A stretch of DNA of 64,000 nucleotides, taken from Unio delphinus. Lineage: Eukaryota > Mollusca > Bivalvia > Unionida > Unionidae. The DNA lies in NCBI GenBank assembly GCA_029339505.1, contig JAQISU010000119.1, forward strand, positions 603,001 to 667,000, read 5' to 3'. The position numbers were made by a program, and so were the translations under genes. Position 1 is the first letter of the stretch. The number at the start of each line of letters is the position of its first letter. This document shows positions 1-12,514 of this stretch, one piece after another. The notes beneath the pieces were generated by a model, which made no database searches, was not told the DNA's origin, and worked only from the letters and a program-made list of their open reading frames with translations.

Positions 1-1171
1 TGTAAAACAGGGATTTCATTCTCATCAGGATCACCAATTTTTTATCCAGGCAAGACATGTCAGTCACAAGCATGTTAACCATGAACGAGTTCAACTGTCA
101 TTTTTCATGAGAACAAGACTCTGTACTCCAAGTAAAAAAAATATTTTCACTTGAAGATAACTTCTCAGTCTTTTTTTTAATCATGTACTTTGCCTTTGTC
201 TGACAAAAAAATCTAAAATAGATTCTGCTAAGCTCCTGTGCCTCTCAGTATTGTGATGGTGTATAAGCTATGTCATGTCATATATAAGTGAATAGAATAT
301 ATCAACACGAATGCTTCATAATTATACAAAACAAAGCATCATAACCATGTACTATGCCTGTTTGACAAAAAATCTATACAAGAAAGATTCTGCATCTTGG
401 ATGGTGGATAAACTATGCAGTGTCATATATAAGTGTATAAAATGTATCAACATGAATGGTTCATAATTCTACATAAGAAAAACAGCTTAGTTGTCTGAGA
501 ATATCATAATCATGACCTTTTTGTTCATTAAGGTATGTCTTGACATCATCAACTAATATTTGTTCTTTTAGATTATCATAATCTTTATCAACCTTATTGA
601 GGGAACTTCAACTGTCAAATTGTTGTTGTTTTGTCCTTTCCAAATATGACTTAAGCTTGTCCAATATCTTTTCTGCGATTCCTAAACCTTTGTAAATAGT
701 TGTCATGGACAAACTCATAACTCTTCAAGATACAATCCTTAACCACATCATTATTATTACTTAGTTGTAGCAACAATAGGAATGTCCAGTGTTGCCATGC
801 CATTATCATTTTCAACACTTTTTTATGAGTGAGCAAAGTTATTATCTACTTCTGCATCAAAAGTGGGTACTAATCAAATACTTCAGGTAACATCACAAAT
901 GGACCATGATCTGCTTACCAGGTGTAATTATGGTAAACTGTTCCTTTTTTTTCTTTTTTTAAAACCTAGTAATTCATTAATTTTTCTAACAACCTAACGG
1001 TGTACTTACAAGTCAAACCCAAAACATTTTCATCCAATCTCCAGCAAATTATCATTTTTGTATAATCTCATAACCTTTTGGATTAGCAAAATTCACTACA
1101 TTAGATGTCATTGTAAATGATTTCTCAAATGTGTTTAATTAAAATTTAACCCAGAACAGTGAAAATTACAA

Positions 1172-1227
<56 letters not shown>

Positions 1228-1639
1228 TAGTGATTAAAAGTATATATTATTTATTTTAATTTAATTATTTGTTTGTCAGTTTTAATTTTTTTTAAATTAT
1301 ATTTCATGCTATTATAATATAATCTTGTTAATATGTGGTTTGGCATTTTTCGTCAGAAAATAAATTTGACCTGACAGTTTTGTTATAAACATCCAAACAG
1401 TAGAACTCTGTATCTTTATTCTGACCTGGTTCCTGGCATTTATTGAGAATCAAGTAAACAACATTTTAAAAATATTTCATTTATAATGTGGTATTAATGA
1501 CAATGAGATTGATCTGAAAATAGTTTTGGTGAAGTAAACAATGCATTTTTTTAATTTATTCTTAGAGTAAAATGATTGGCTTTTATCAGGGTCGTGTAGA
1601 GAGTACATGATATAAGCATGATCACATGACCCTCATACG
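1..1639. other. AT-rich non-coding DNA with a local duplication
   Basis: I see no supported gene. A stretch at about 183-320 is repeated imperfectly at about 346-478 (both contain CATGTACT-TGCC, an AGATTCTGC block and GTGTATAA/TGGATAA motifs), a 163-bp-spaced tandem duplication. An (AT)n microsatellite occupies 1175-1222. The short ORF on the minus strand near 651-836 shows no recognisable domain and is probably chance. Confidence 0.6.
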
Positions 1640-1649
1640 GGGGTGGGTG

Positions 1650-1860
1650 GGGGGCGAGTTGCCTAAAGCACTTTGTTACGGATCACTGCCATCTCACCTC
1701 TTTCTGGGTGGGTTCGAGTCGCAGATTCGACCAATGTGGGTATGTGTGAAAGCTTGTTGCTAGCTTCTTGTGGCTTCTTCCTCCACCATTGCTACTGGTT
1801 GCCATGTATAGCCTATCATGTGTTGAAAAATGGTGTTATACCCTACAGAAACAAGAACCC
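1650..1860 (+). mobile_element. tRNA-derived SINE (decayed copy)
   Basis: Its body matches the better-preserved copy at 10795-11053: GATCACTGCCATCTCAC, a B-box-like GGTTCGAGTC, CCAATGTGGGTATGTG, GCTTCTTCCTCCACCATT and GCCTATCATGTG occur in the same order. The A-box end is damaged and the tail runs into CAAGAACC. A small ORF here is only the SINE read through. Confidence 0.75.
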
Positions 1861-1965
1861 TCATACATGTACCTATTTTGTGTCTCAAATTAGTGTGTCA
1901 TCTTTGTCTTTAGAGAAGTTAGTCAGGCTTAAAAACATGTGATGTCAAATTGTTTTGTTTTTTTT

Positions 1966-2738
1966 TGTTATTGCCAGTTTTAAAGTTATATATTAAGTTT
2001 TCTTCAGATGATTTAAAATCCTTAATTCGTTTCTCTTTAAATATTTGAGTGCTCATACAAAATTCTTGAATAAAAACATTTCTAAAAACTTGTATCTGGA
2101 TTTCCAACACAGGATTGTTTCTCTTGTGTTTCTCCAAGAATCTGTAGACAACAACACTGTACAGAATACAGCATACATCTTCGATTTTCATCGGGACTCA
2201 AACAGGAATTCACTAAAACAATTAATTACTAAGACTTTTAAAATTGAACTCTTGGATTATTCTTGAATTACTTTTGGATAAAATTCTTAAAGTCATAATT
2301 GTTTTTATTTTTATATTTTTTTTCCAAAGAAATACATTGTTAAATTTCACAAAGCTAATGGGTTTTCAATCTTTCTTTGTTACCGTTTATTAGCATCTAA
2401 ACACATAACAATCTGATATGTCATCAGCATATTTTGATATCAAATGATCCTCCAGTATCTGGTATCCTCTTACATTATGTAAAACATTTAAAAGAAATTT
2501 AAAATATTTTAATACAATTTTAAAGAGATTGTTTTAACAAAAATCTTATTAAAAAGAACTTTTGTTTATAAAAGTCATCATTCGGGTAGACAAATGAAAT
2601 TATTTTTATTTTGCAAATGTTTACAAACATTTTAGACTCTATACCATTTGGACGGCAACCATTTTTTCAGTTTGGCAAGCCTCATTTTGTGGTGGAGAAA
2701 TGAAATTCAGTGAGCATTGTTGTATGTGAACAGAATAG
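1966..2738 (+). repeat. Diverged direct repeat, copy 1 (paired with 3690-4545)
   Basis: Blocks such as TTAGCATCTAAACAC, CATTCGGGTAGACAAATG, GGTGGAGAAATGAAATTCAG and TGGATTATTCTTGAA recur in the same order and orientation in 3690-4545. The two copies flank the Ig exon. Either this is a dispersed element or an intron duplication that accompanied exon duplication. No decayed Ig exon is visible at the corresponding place upstream, where a SINE sits instead. Confidence 0.75.
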
Positions 2739-3158
2739 TTGGTGAGATACATCTTCTGCAAAGCATTGATTGGATCAAATAAATATGTACTGCTTTGGTC
2801 ATGTTGGACTGAGGTACATGTAAATATTAATCTACAATTAATAAGCTCTTTACTCTTATTTATGCTTCATTTAGAGGCACAAGTTATTTGGGTATGTACA
2901 TGTAGATGACATATATACAGTGCATAGTTTTAAAATATGTGATTTTCAGCTAGTGAATTATTTTTGTGTTCTAGGCTAAGTTGTATCAATTTATTAACAT
3001 TAATCTGCCTCTGGATAGGTAATTTATGTGGGATTTTGGTAATATGTTCATATTGTATGAAGTGCTGAATTTAGGTATAAGCTAAAAAAAAGCTACTTGT
3101 GACTTTAACATGGTTGGACAAATATTCTATTGAATTTGCTTGTTCTTTTCTATTTTAG

Positions 3159-3455
3159 TTTCTGTATCAGTATCAGCTGATAGACCATCCCCAATATATG
3201 GAGATCAAGTCATACTCACGTGCAGTATTACAGGCTTCAGTGCCCCAGCACTTTGGATCAACAATGCCACTGGTGTTGTTTTAACTTCATGTTTTTCTGG
3301 AGGTCCATGTTCACCTACAACATTAGGAAAATACAATTTTAGCGCAAATGCTTCAGCAATTGTTGTACTGATTTCATCAATTGCGTTAAGTGATAATTTT
3401 GGTTGGAACTGTCAACATGATGTTAACACGACTGTATTTACATTTGTATTTACAA
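3159..3455 (+). CDS. Exon coding an immunoglobulin-like domain of a host receptor-type gene
   Basis: This 297-bp internal exon has an acceptor (TTTTCTATTTTAG) at 3158 and a donor (ACAA|GTAAGT) after 3455. Both flanking introns are phase 1, the usual arrangement for Ig-domain exons. The 99 codons start with a Ser/Ala-rich linker and contain a B-strand cysteine (VILTCSI), a W in ALWIN, an F-strand cysteine (FGWNCQHD) and an extra cysteine pair (SCFSGGPC). N-glycosylation sequons are visible (NNAT, NFS, NAS, NTT). The type resembles short Ig domains common in mollusc membrane proteins. It joins in phase to the exons at 8102 and 33840, giving an Ig - Thr/Ser stalk - transmembrane protein. Upstream exons, including a signal peptide, are not in the window. 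The ligand is unknown. Reading past the donor hits a stop near 3590. Confidence 0.75.
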
Positions 3456-3689
3456 GTAAGTATCTTAAATTAAGATTTGTCATTGGTCTTTCCTGTAAGA
3501 TAATTAAGTTGGGTAGTCCATCTAAGAGAAAATTGTTTGCTGCAGACATGTATAATCGTGAACACTTGAGCATTATGCCATGCATGTCATAATTCTTTAT
3601 AAAGTTTGCTCTACAAGAATAAAGTCATAAATTAAAATATAATAAAAATACTTGGGCTATGCTTTTTCTGTAATTGTATTGTTATTGTG

Positions 3690-4545
3690 GAGCCAGTTTT
3701 CAAGTTTTATGTTAATTTTTCTTGAGATTATTTGGATTTTAAATGATTCATTCGTTTCTCCGAGTGCTCATTCAGAATTCTTGGTAAAAGACATTTCTTA
3801 AAAATTGAATCTGGATAATTATTTCATGTGTTTCTACAAGGAACTGTAGATGACGACACTGTACAAGATACAGCATACATCATCGCCTTGCATCTTTGAT
3901 TTTCATAGGAACTCAAACTTGAATTCTTTAGAAAATTTCATTACTGGAACTTTTAAAAATCAACTCATGGATTATTCTTGAACTGTTTTTGGATTTGATT
4001 CTTTAAACCATAATTTGTGCTGTTTTTATATTGTTTTTTACCAAGGAAATAAATTGCTTGTTAAATTCACAAATCTTGTGGTTTTCACTCTTTCTTTGTT
4101 GTTTTTATTAGCATCTAAACACGTAATAATCTTAAATGTTTTCAAGAAATTCTGATTCCAAATGAGACTACAGTATCTGTTATGACTCTCTCAGCTTAAA
4201 CTATGTAACAGAAAGAATTGAAGTAAAAACATTTTATAGAAATGTAAAATATTTTAAAATAATTTTGATAGGACTGTTTTAACAAAAACCTTATTAGAAA
4301 GACCTTAAGTTTAGAAAAGTCACTATTCGGGTAGACAAATGAAATTAGGTAAAATACATTTGTAATCACTTGTACATGTAGCTGATCAGATTGCATTTTT
4401 ATTCTATTATGCAAGTTTTAGTTTTATTTTGCAAAGTTTTACAAACATTTTGAGCTTAATACTTTTCGGACGGCAACAATTTTGTCAGTTTTGCAAGCCC
4501 CATTTGTGGTGGAGAAATGAAATTCAGTGAGAATTGTTGTATGTG
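3690..4545 (+). repeat. Diverged direct repeat, copy 2
   Basis: This is the partner of 1966-2738. Shared blocks include AGCATCTAAACAC, TATTCGGGTAGACAAATG and GTGGTGGAGAAATGAAATTC. It begins 235 bp after the Ig exon. Copies differ by many substitutions and small indels, so the duplication is old. Confidence 0.75.
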
Positions 4546-5470
4546 TATGCATGAAATAATCAGTTTCATACCGTTGTAGCAATTTTTGAATATTTTTAAT
4601 TGAAGTGAGCTCTTTTATCTTAATAGAAGGGATCTCTTTTTATGAGACCCTTCCCAGTATGAGTAATCACAAACACCACTCAAATCAGACATGTCAAATT
4701 TGGTATGAATATGTTGTTAGATTCCCTGATTGGATTTTCATGCCATTATAGCAAATTTAAGTATTTTGCACATTTATAGCAGAAGAGAACTTTTCCTGGC
4801 AGAAGAGAGCTTTTTCTGTCTATAAAAATTATCATTGCCAGAGGATAACTCTAACTCTCTTCATGGTATTCATTAAAAAAATATATTTGTTTTTTTTATC
4901 TATATTTGTACTGTTATTTTGGAAATATGTACTGTTATTTTGGAAATATCATTATGAGAGATTACATCAATGTTTTTTTTCGTAACAGAATTGTATACAC
5001 TGCATTGACAGTCAAGCTTTTTCAGTAGCCATTCATTTCATGAACAAAGTGATTTGAGTTAATTTAAAAAATAAACTTTCTTTCTGTTTTGCTTTTCCTG
5101 AATATAAATGCATCACTAGGTGTAGGTTAAGGAGTGACATTCATACTTTGAAGTCAGCAGTTACGCATTTTACTCAGCTTCCTGTCTTGAGTCAACAAGC
5201 TACTTTCTAACGTTGTACTTTAATGTTTTAAAATATACATTGTCTCTTGAGGTATAATATCACAACACTGTGCATCTTAATACGATGTTAGTGTTTTATC
5301 TCACAACCTACAAGCCCCCAAACCTTAGTATAATAAGCTAATAGAATATAATCTGAAATGACAATGATGCATTTACCTTGTGCACTGTCATTGATGTCTT
5401 GAAGCAGTAATGAATTACACACAACTCCATAGAATTAAAGCAAATGAATCTAAATACTCAACCTTGCTAT
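4546..5470. other. Intronic DNA, no gene seen
   Basis: AT-rich intron sequence. A 20-bp phrase (TGTACTGTTATTTTGGAAAT) is tandemly repeated near 4907-4948. Nothing else is recognisable. Confidence 0.5.
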
Positions 5471-7720
5471 AATGTCGATCATTGACAGCGATGTTGATGT
5501 TGGTTAGTGGAGGAAATGTTGCCATTGACGTCATAGTCTCCTGTTTTCTTTCTTTTCTCATCTTTTACTGGAAAGTCCTTTACTAAATATGGTTCCAGGA
5601 AGTTTGAGTTCTTTTCCAGCAATCCTGGCCATAACATTCCAGCAATACCTTGTAACAGGAGATGCGATGAATTTTCCATGTTTGGACTGCTATGTTGCCT
5701 ACAAATTAAGAACGATGCTTTTTCATGCAGCTGCTTGTTTAGCCACTGATGTGGCCTGTCCAGTCCTATGAACGCCGACACTTTAATCCTGATCGATGTG
5801 GATCTTTTTTGGTGTTACATCTGCTGGCACTTACAACTTGTGTTACATTAAATGCTACTATTATTGGGGATTTCTTGTGACAGCTTAATTTTGATAGTCA
5901 TTGTATGCATAACTAACAGTCAATGTCAAATTGCCACAGCAAGTCCCAGCACAGCAAAAACCGATGCAAATACTTTGGCTAATGGAATCATAGTGCTGTC
6001 ATCAGAACCACTAGTTGTGATTCCAGAACCACCACGACTCTTTGTGGTATGTCAATTTTTTTACTTTTTACTTTTGACATTGTCTATACTGCGATGTTCA
6101 TTTTTCCATTGAGCACGTCCAGCGTCATGAATCGGTCTGTGGTTGTCAGTGTGTAACGGATGTAATTTACATTAGCAAGATTGTTAATAGACCGTTCAAT
6201 CTCGATGTCAGCTGGAGAATCTTTTATCAGAATGTTTGGAGACATCGAAATGGAATACAAATTACCACAAACGTCCAGTGAGACCTACATCCCCCTGTCC
6301 ACGTCTTCCATGAACACACAAGAATTATTTCTGGTGGCTGGAGTAAAGTTGCATTCAAGTTCTCACCCTGGGTATTGACTGGAGTTGACTCTGACGTGAA
6401 TACGAGACATTAAAATGTTAAAACATGTGCTTGTTTCCTTCCTGATCTCTGCATTTTACAAACATGTGTCTGGAAAACTCACACCCTGGATTGATAGCCA
6501 CTCTCCATGATGTGGTCAACTGAGCATTGGTAAAGTTTCATGGTGAATCTGGCCAACATCAATTCATTTTTAGCATGTGAGTCATCAATGGAGTGATTTT
6601 GGTCATCCACAATCACGTCATGGTGAATTTTCTATCTGCTGAAATGTCTGATCAGATTTGTATATGCAGAGGTCTTGCTAGGATTTTAAAAACAGGAGTC
6701 CTGGACATCCAGTTTTGGTAATTCTGCACAACAATACATCATTTCTGTAAGCATTGGATCCAGTCTTGTTTTTTTTGAAAATTTAAGTTTTGGCTGAAAT
6801 ACCAGAAAAGAATCCATCGTTGTGCATTTAATTTCCATAGCCAGATGTACACACATTAAATCTTTTCAATGCCATGTGCAGATGAGGCCGCCATATATCT
6901 AAAGTCTTGGAAACATAGGGGTGATATCCCAATTGTCCAAACTTAGTATTATTTTGAATATAATATTCTGGTGACAAGTGCTACTTTTTAAATTTTTAAG
7001 CATTGCAAAATTTTATTTTGTAAATTGAATTTGGTATGGGTTTTGCACCAATATTGGTGACCATAGATGGCTTTGCACAGAATAGCTTGACAGCGGTGTA
7101 ACTGTTGTTAGTCCTTCAGGGTGAGACTGAATTTTGAGAATCCAGGGATTGGTTGTATTACAAACACTAAGCCAGGCATCACACACTTTCTTATACTTGG
7201 CTACTATTCCATCCAAACTGTCTGTTCTAGATACTTCAGCACTCTTCTGAATCCCATTAAAATCTGTCAGTTTGCCATTTTACCCCAAATATTTCCCCAT
7301 TTTTGCAAATGACAATTTGTCCAAGTCTTGATTTATCTTAATTTCAAGTTTGCATGAATTATTTATATCGCTGCAATTAGAAATCAACACAATAATGGAA
7401 GCTAATGTTCTGGTGTACTCTTATAATAACCACATGTACATCTCGGGATCTTTCTGTCTCTGAATTCAGTCATTGTAAATTTCAGCAGATTTTCCCACCT
7501 AAGCAGCTGCAAGTTGAAGTCTATGAACTTGCCACCCTGTTATTGCAACGTTATTTTGATGTACTCAGAAATACAGCAGGCAAATCTAAGGGTATTTTAA
7601 CCACTGAATTATGTCATTGTAAATATCAGCACAGCTACAATGATAAAGTAATCAACATATTCTCACTCAGAATGTTGTTGAAGTAGGACTGTCACATCTT
7701 TGAATTTGCTGCCGAACTAT
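5471..7720 (-). pseudogene. Possible decayed minus-strand coding segment of unknown family
   Basis: Composition is less AT-rich than its surroundings. The minus strand keeps protein-like runs: an ORF at 5479-5781 (100 aa), a stretch near 6090-6330 with phrases such as YSISMSPNILIKDSP and RYTLTTTDRFMTLDVL interrupted by stops, and an ORF at 7013-7216. I recognise no family. It could be a degraded transposon or retrogene, since the region has neither clean splice sites nor one long frame. Confidence that anything functional is encoded is very low. Confidence 0.25.
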
Positions 7721-8101
7721 TTGCATGTGTACTGCAGACTCATCCTTGGGTGAATTTCTGCATCACAGATTAAATTTTGCATCCAAATACGTGTAATAAA
7801 GTGTTTCCAATTGCTTTTGAAAAGGAATTGGCCAGCTAACATTTTTAACAGTCTTTGCTTTTTTAAGCCACGATGTCAGTGAATGCTGGTCATATCATTT
7901 GAGTTCGCCTGTTTCCATTGCAAGACTTGATTTGTATTCTCTGCAGTTTCATGTGCAATATCACAAAATTGAATGCAATAAATTCTCATTAAATCAGGAT
8001 GTATTGATGCATTTTGATGTTCATTAGTATGTTTTTGTAATATATCATCCTAACAGATTATTTTTAATAAAAATGATTATGTTTTCTTCTATATGTTACA
8101 G

Positions 8102-8128
8102 CTACAACCATCAGTACTCCATCAACAA
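8102..8128 (+). CDS. Short Thr/Ser stalk exon of the host Ig gene
   Basis: The acceptor (ATATGTTACAG) ends at 8101 and the donor (AACAA|GTAAGC) follows 8128. The exon is 27 nt, phase 1 at both ends, and reads T-T-I-S-T-P-S-T after completing a Thr codon. It therefore joins the Ig exon to the terminal exon at 33840 without changing frame. Thr/Ser/Pro composition suggests an O-glycosylated stalk. So short an exon could be chance, but good splice sites, phase agreement and composition all point the same way. Confidence 0.55.
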
Positions 8129-8143
8129 GTAAGCCTTATAAAA

Positions 8144-8145
<2 letters not shown>

Positions 8146-8200
<55 letters not shown>
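8146..8200. repeat. (CT)n microsatellite
   Basis: Uninterrupted CT dinucleotide run lying 17 bp after the stalk-exon donor site. Confidence 0.95.
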
Positions 8201-8205
<5 letters not shown>

Positions 8206-9195
8206 TATGAATGAAATTCTTATCAACATTTTGTAAAGATTATGATACAAATGCAAAAGGATCACAAGTTTAACCCATACTTTTTAAAAAAGAATTTAAT
8301 TAATGATAATACTAGTAAACTACTTTTGTTAGCAATATTGTGTATCTGTCATTAAGTACCAATGACTATCATCTAGTTTCATTAAATTATATCCACATAC
8401 AATTACTTTGGATATAAAAATTAACTTTTGAGTCCAATTCAAAATTAACCGCTACATATTAGAATGTTGAAAATATGTTTTGAAAATCTTGTCTTTTCTC
8501 AAGAAAACAGAAAACACATTGACTGATTATGATCTGGTTGATTCTTAGTGAAAAGATGCCACTTTGGGTGCAATGGACATTTTTTTAAACAAATCTAATG
8601 ACACGTCCATCTACCTAATATATATTAAAAAAAGTCTTTAAAAAGGTCCATATTCTTGGATAGCTATATTAACACAAAACATAAGAATGTTATTCAGTTG
8701 ACCTGAGAAGTCAATGGCACATTATAGCAAAAGAAGTTTATGTACCCCAACCCCATCATTTTTGACATCAAATGATGTTCATAGTTCAAACACAAGCTTT
8801 TCACTGATGATAATTCATTATATACTAAAGAGCTTGATACAATTTGAACTAGCTGCCATCCAAACGATTTTGTACTTGATTTGAAAGCTTTTACCTCATT
8901 TTGTATGTCTGGCATATGACTTTAAAACACATTAATGTATGATATTTCCACAGAATATATATATTTATATGTACACATTCTGGATTCTCACAATCATAAT
9001 CTCACCCTTGTATTTAAGTTCTGATTGATTTATGGTTAATTATTTAATTATATCTGTCCAACCAAGTAAAAGCAGGTAAAACCAAGTAACATCACTGCAT
9101 GAATTACACCAGAAAATGATAAATAGTAAATATTTCATATCAAAATCACTGAAATTAAAATTCATTTTCCTTATTATTATTATTATTATTATTAA

Positions 9196-9253
<58 letters not shown>

Positions 9254-10779
9254 ATTATTATTATTATTATTATTATTTTATTATTATTATTATTATAAAG
9301 ACAGTTGCAAATCATATTATTGGAGTGTCCAATACATTCACGCAGAACATGTTAATAAATGTCTATTTTGGTTGGGATGAAACAATGCAAACACATGTTC
9401 CCCGTTGTGATACAATTCATGATACACAGCCTGCAATATGTTATGTATCAATAACTCATGAATCTGATTGTCGTTCCTAACTTCTGAAGATAGATAGTGC
9501 CCTTTTTTGTATGTTGATATACTGGCACAAATAGCGATATAATTATCATATATTTATATTCAATTATCATTAATGAGAAGATAATAAAAATGCTTTCAAA
9601 CAGAATACCTGTTGGTTGTCAGTCCATTTGATTCAGTATTTTAGGTCATTTAATGGTGGCTTCATTTAACTTACTTTAGTCACCATACCCTTTGTTTTGT
9701 ATGGATTGGATGCTTTGAAAACATATTATTTCCAATTTCATGTCTCATTTAAAACTTAGAAGACACTATCAAAACAGAAGAAATACTATGATTTCCTCAT
9801 GCAAAGAAAATATCATGTAGAACAAATTCAGGAATGGGAATGAGGATGAATACCAACAAAATCTCTCACACTGTACTTCATGCAAATGCAAGAAACTCCT
9901 TTGGTAAATTTAATTAGATCTACGCTGTCCTATACATAAAGATCTGATGACGACAGCTTACAACAATTTCAGTTACATTTTTTTAAATGAAAGTTTATTG
10001 AAAGTTTTGTTATTCATTCTAAATAGGTATAGCTACATTTTTGGTAGTATTCGTTTGCTAAAGACACTTTAGACAAGTTCAAGTAAAGTTAGTCCTCAAA
10101 AATTGATCTTTAACTACATTAACTAACCAAATTGGGAGAAGGTATGAGCCAGCAAAGTAGTGAGCCTTGAACATGAAGTCAGCTAACTGCATACTTAAAC
10201 ACAACATTTACTTTGTATATAACAATTTTTTATGTGTAGGCATGTACTTATTTTTAAATGATTGCATGTGCAGAAAAAAAAACATTTACCATTTACATAT
10301 ACATGTATAGAACAAATGTTAGAATACATTGCTGTACCTTTAAGGTAAATTTATATATATGGTTCAGTGAGAAAGTTGGTAGAATTCTGTGAAATGAAAC
10401 CCCATCCCTCATTCTGGCTGCTTTGATAGCTGGTCTTGGGGTGGTGCCTACTTTCAATTATGAGGACCCTCTGAAACAAAAATCCTTTCTTATTCAGACA
10501 AATTGGTTCAAAAGATTAGTGGCACACATTGTATGATGGCAGATTTCTAAGTCAGACAACATTCTAAATTATGGTTATCATCATGTTGACAATGCTGCAA
10601 GTTACGATTGCAAATTCATGGATGATGTTATCACATGCAGTATTTATTAATTACATCAGTGCTCTGTCCAGTGTCCAGTCATATAGAACACAATAGAAGA
10701 ATGAACAAAAGTTAATTAGGAAATTAAAATGAAGTCATTTATTTCTCAGTACTAATCTTTTCTCTGTGTGACAATCGAT
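8201..10779. other. Intronic DNA, no gene seen
   Basis: AT-rich intron of the host gene. Apart from the ATT microsatellite at 9168-9297 I see no coding signature or recognisable repeat. Minus-strand ORFs here are short, and one is just the microsatellite. Confidence 0.5.
9168..9297. repeat. (ATT)n microsatellite with regular AAT phase interruptions
   Basis: About 130 bp of ATT/TTA trinucleotide repeats broken at intervals by TTAATATT. The interruptions recur every 25-40 bp, so the array expanded after the interruption arose. The poly-Ile ORFs on both strands are artefacts of this repeat. Confidence 0.95.
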
Positions 10780-10794
10780 ACAATTCACATGTTA

Positions 10795-11053
10795 GGGGCC
10801 CTGAGTGGCCGAGTGGTCTAAAGCGCTATCCGTTACAGATCACTGCCATCTCACTTCTGTCTGTGGGGGTTCGAGTCTCAGATTCTGCCAATGTGGGTAT
10901 GTGAGAAAGCTTGTCAGTAGCTTCTCGTGGGTCGGTGGTTCTTTTGGGGGGGAGGGGGAGGGGTCCCCGGCTTCTTCCTCCACCATTAATACTGGCCGCC
11001 ATGTATAGCCTATCATGTGCTGAATAATTGCATTAAACCCCACAACAACAAGA
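10795..11053 (+). mobile_element. tRNA-derived SINE with 15-bp target site duplication
   Basis: The head resembles a type-2 tRNA: A box TGGCCGAGTGG(TCTAA), B box GGTTCGAGTCT. The body contains AGCTTCTCGTGGGTCGGTGG, CTTCCTCCACCATTAATACT and GGCCGCCATGTATAGCC, and the tail is A-rich (CAACAACAAGA). It is bounded by a perfect direct repeat ACAATTCACATGTTA at 10780-10794 and 11054-11068, so both ends are exact. Other copies lie at 1650-1860, 54413-54610 and 63190-63437. It must be mobilised by a LINE; the partner is unknown. Confidence 0.9.
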
Positions 11054-11469
11054 ACAATTCACATGTTAATCTAAAATACCTTCAAAGATGACTTCACTTC
11101 TTGTCAAAGGTTAAATAGGATATTTTTGAGAGGCTGCACTGTAAACAGAGCAGCATGTAAACAGAACACAAGAGTTCGCTTCAGGATCATAACCAAAGCC
11201 TTATTACTCACTGTGCACTATTGCCAAAATACACACAGACAATCAATCTCATGAAATCTTTATGAATTTCCTTGCAAACAAGATATGTGACACCTGTCAG
11301 AAAGTGTGAAGTGCTGGTGTTCCACTGAGTGCACGTGTTGATCCAAGGTCTACTGGAGAGAAGGTAGTTGGAAGTGGTGTACATTTGTTCCTTGACATTA
11401 GTTTGTTAGTTATCTCAAAGAGCTCTTTGCAGCTTTAACTCTCCATTATCTTAGTACGATAGTGGGATA

Positions 11470-12034
11470 ATTTTGCTAAATGGATTTTGTGACGTTTTTC
11501 TTAACGGCTTCATAGATTTGTTTATGAATAGCATATCTGGTGGAAAACCAAAGCCTCTCTGCTTTTCTGCAATGTCTTTTAGCAGTACGAAGCTGGTCCC
11601 TAACACTGCTGTTGTACCATGGAGAACACTTTCTTATTGGTACTCTGCATTGGTGGATGGGGCATGTTTTTCAAACAATGAACACAGGCAGTTATCAAGT
11701 TGTTCTGCTGTAGGATGTAAGTAGGTTCTTATTTTTGGGGGATATCATGCATTAATTTGGCTCTATTTATCAAACGGAGGGTTTTCTTAGTAGCAAATAA
11801 AGGTGGAGGGTTAGGGACTGATACGTCGAGATGGCATATAATGCAGAGGTGATCTGATGCAAGTTCGTGTGATACAAGGGTGGATTGCAGAATATTATCA
11901 TCAGGTCTATGAAGAAACCAGTCTAGAATGTGACCAAGTTTATGGGTGGGTTGGTTAACTGACTGTTTATGGTTGAAAACATGAATGGAATTTAGGATAG
12001 GGTAATATATTGAATGATGCCCAGAGGCATTCAT
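11470..12034 (-). mobile_element. Non-LTR retrotransposon fragment: end of APE endonuclease and linker
   Basis: On the minus strand, 12034-11729 reads through the C-terminal part of an APE-type endonuclease, with the typical pattern HKLGHILDWFLHRPDDNIL, a serine-aspartate-histidine near the end (ASDHLCIICHLD) and CHLDVSVPNPPP. The frame continues, with breaks, to about 11470 through the linker (LFEKHAP and a K/R-rich helix). It resembles CR1/L2-group elements (Jockey superfamily). It is 5' truncated and broken. Because the RT fragment next to it lies upstream on the minus strand, the two are not one colinear element. Confidence 0.75.
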
Positions 12035-12514
12035 GAATACAAATATAATACATTAGTTTTCATTCTCATTTTAACTCCATCTCTGAAGCTACTGGATATA
12101 TCAGGTTTGGTAGAATGAAATAAGAATGGGCTGTTCAAATCTCAACTGGAAAAATTGGACCTGAGAAATATAATCTTCTTTTGAATAAATTTCTTTTTTT
12201 TTTTTTTTGAATTTTATGCTGTTTAGTGGTCACAGTTGGAGTGTATTACCAGATGCTGTATCTTGGAATAGTGATTGTAAATTTTCATGTACACTATTAA
12301 TGGATATCCTTGGCTTTTCACAGCTGGATTCTAAGTTACCAGCTACATTTTCCTTTTCTGTTTGGATTGATATTAGCCTAAATGCTCTTTTTGAACTAGT
12401 GTTAGCTTTGCTCTGTTTTTTTCATTTGATACCATGAAAGAATTTAAATTGGGTTGTATTTAAAGTAGTTTTTGGTGTCTTTATGAGAGACTATGTCCTA
12501 TCCAACTGAGAACA

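Noticed and set aside
9040..9315. Poly-isoleucine ORFs on both strands
   Set aside because: Translation of an ATT microsatellite.
10805..11043. Opposing ORFs of 67 codons
   Set aside because: Both lie entirely inside a SINE with defined target duplication.
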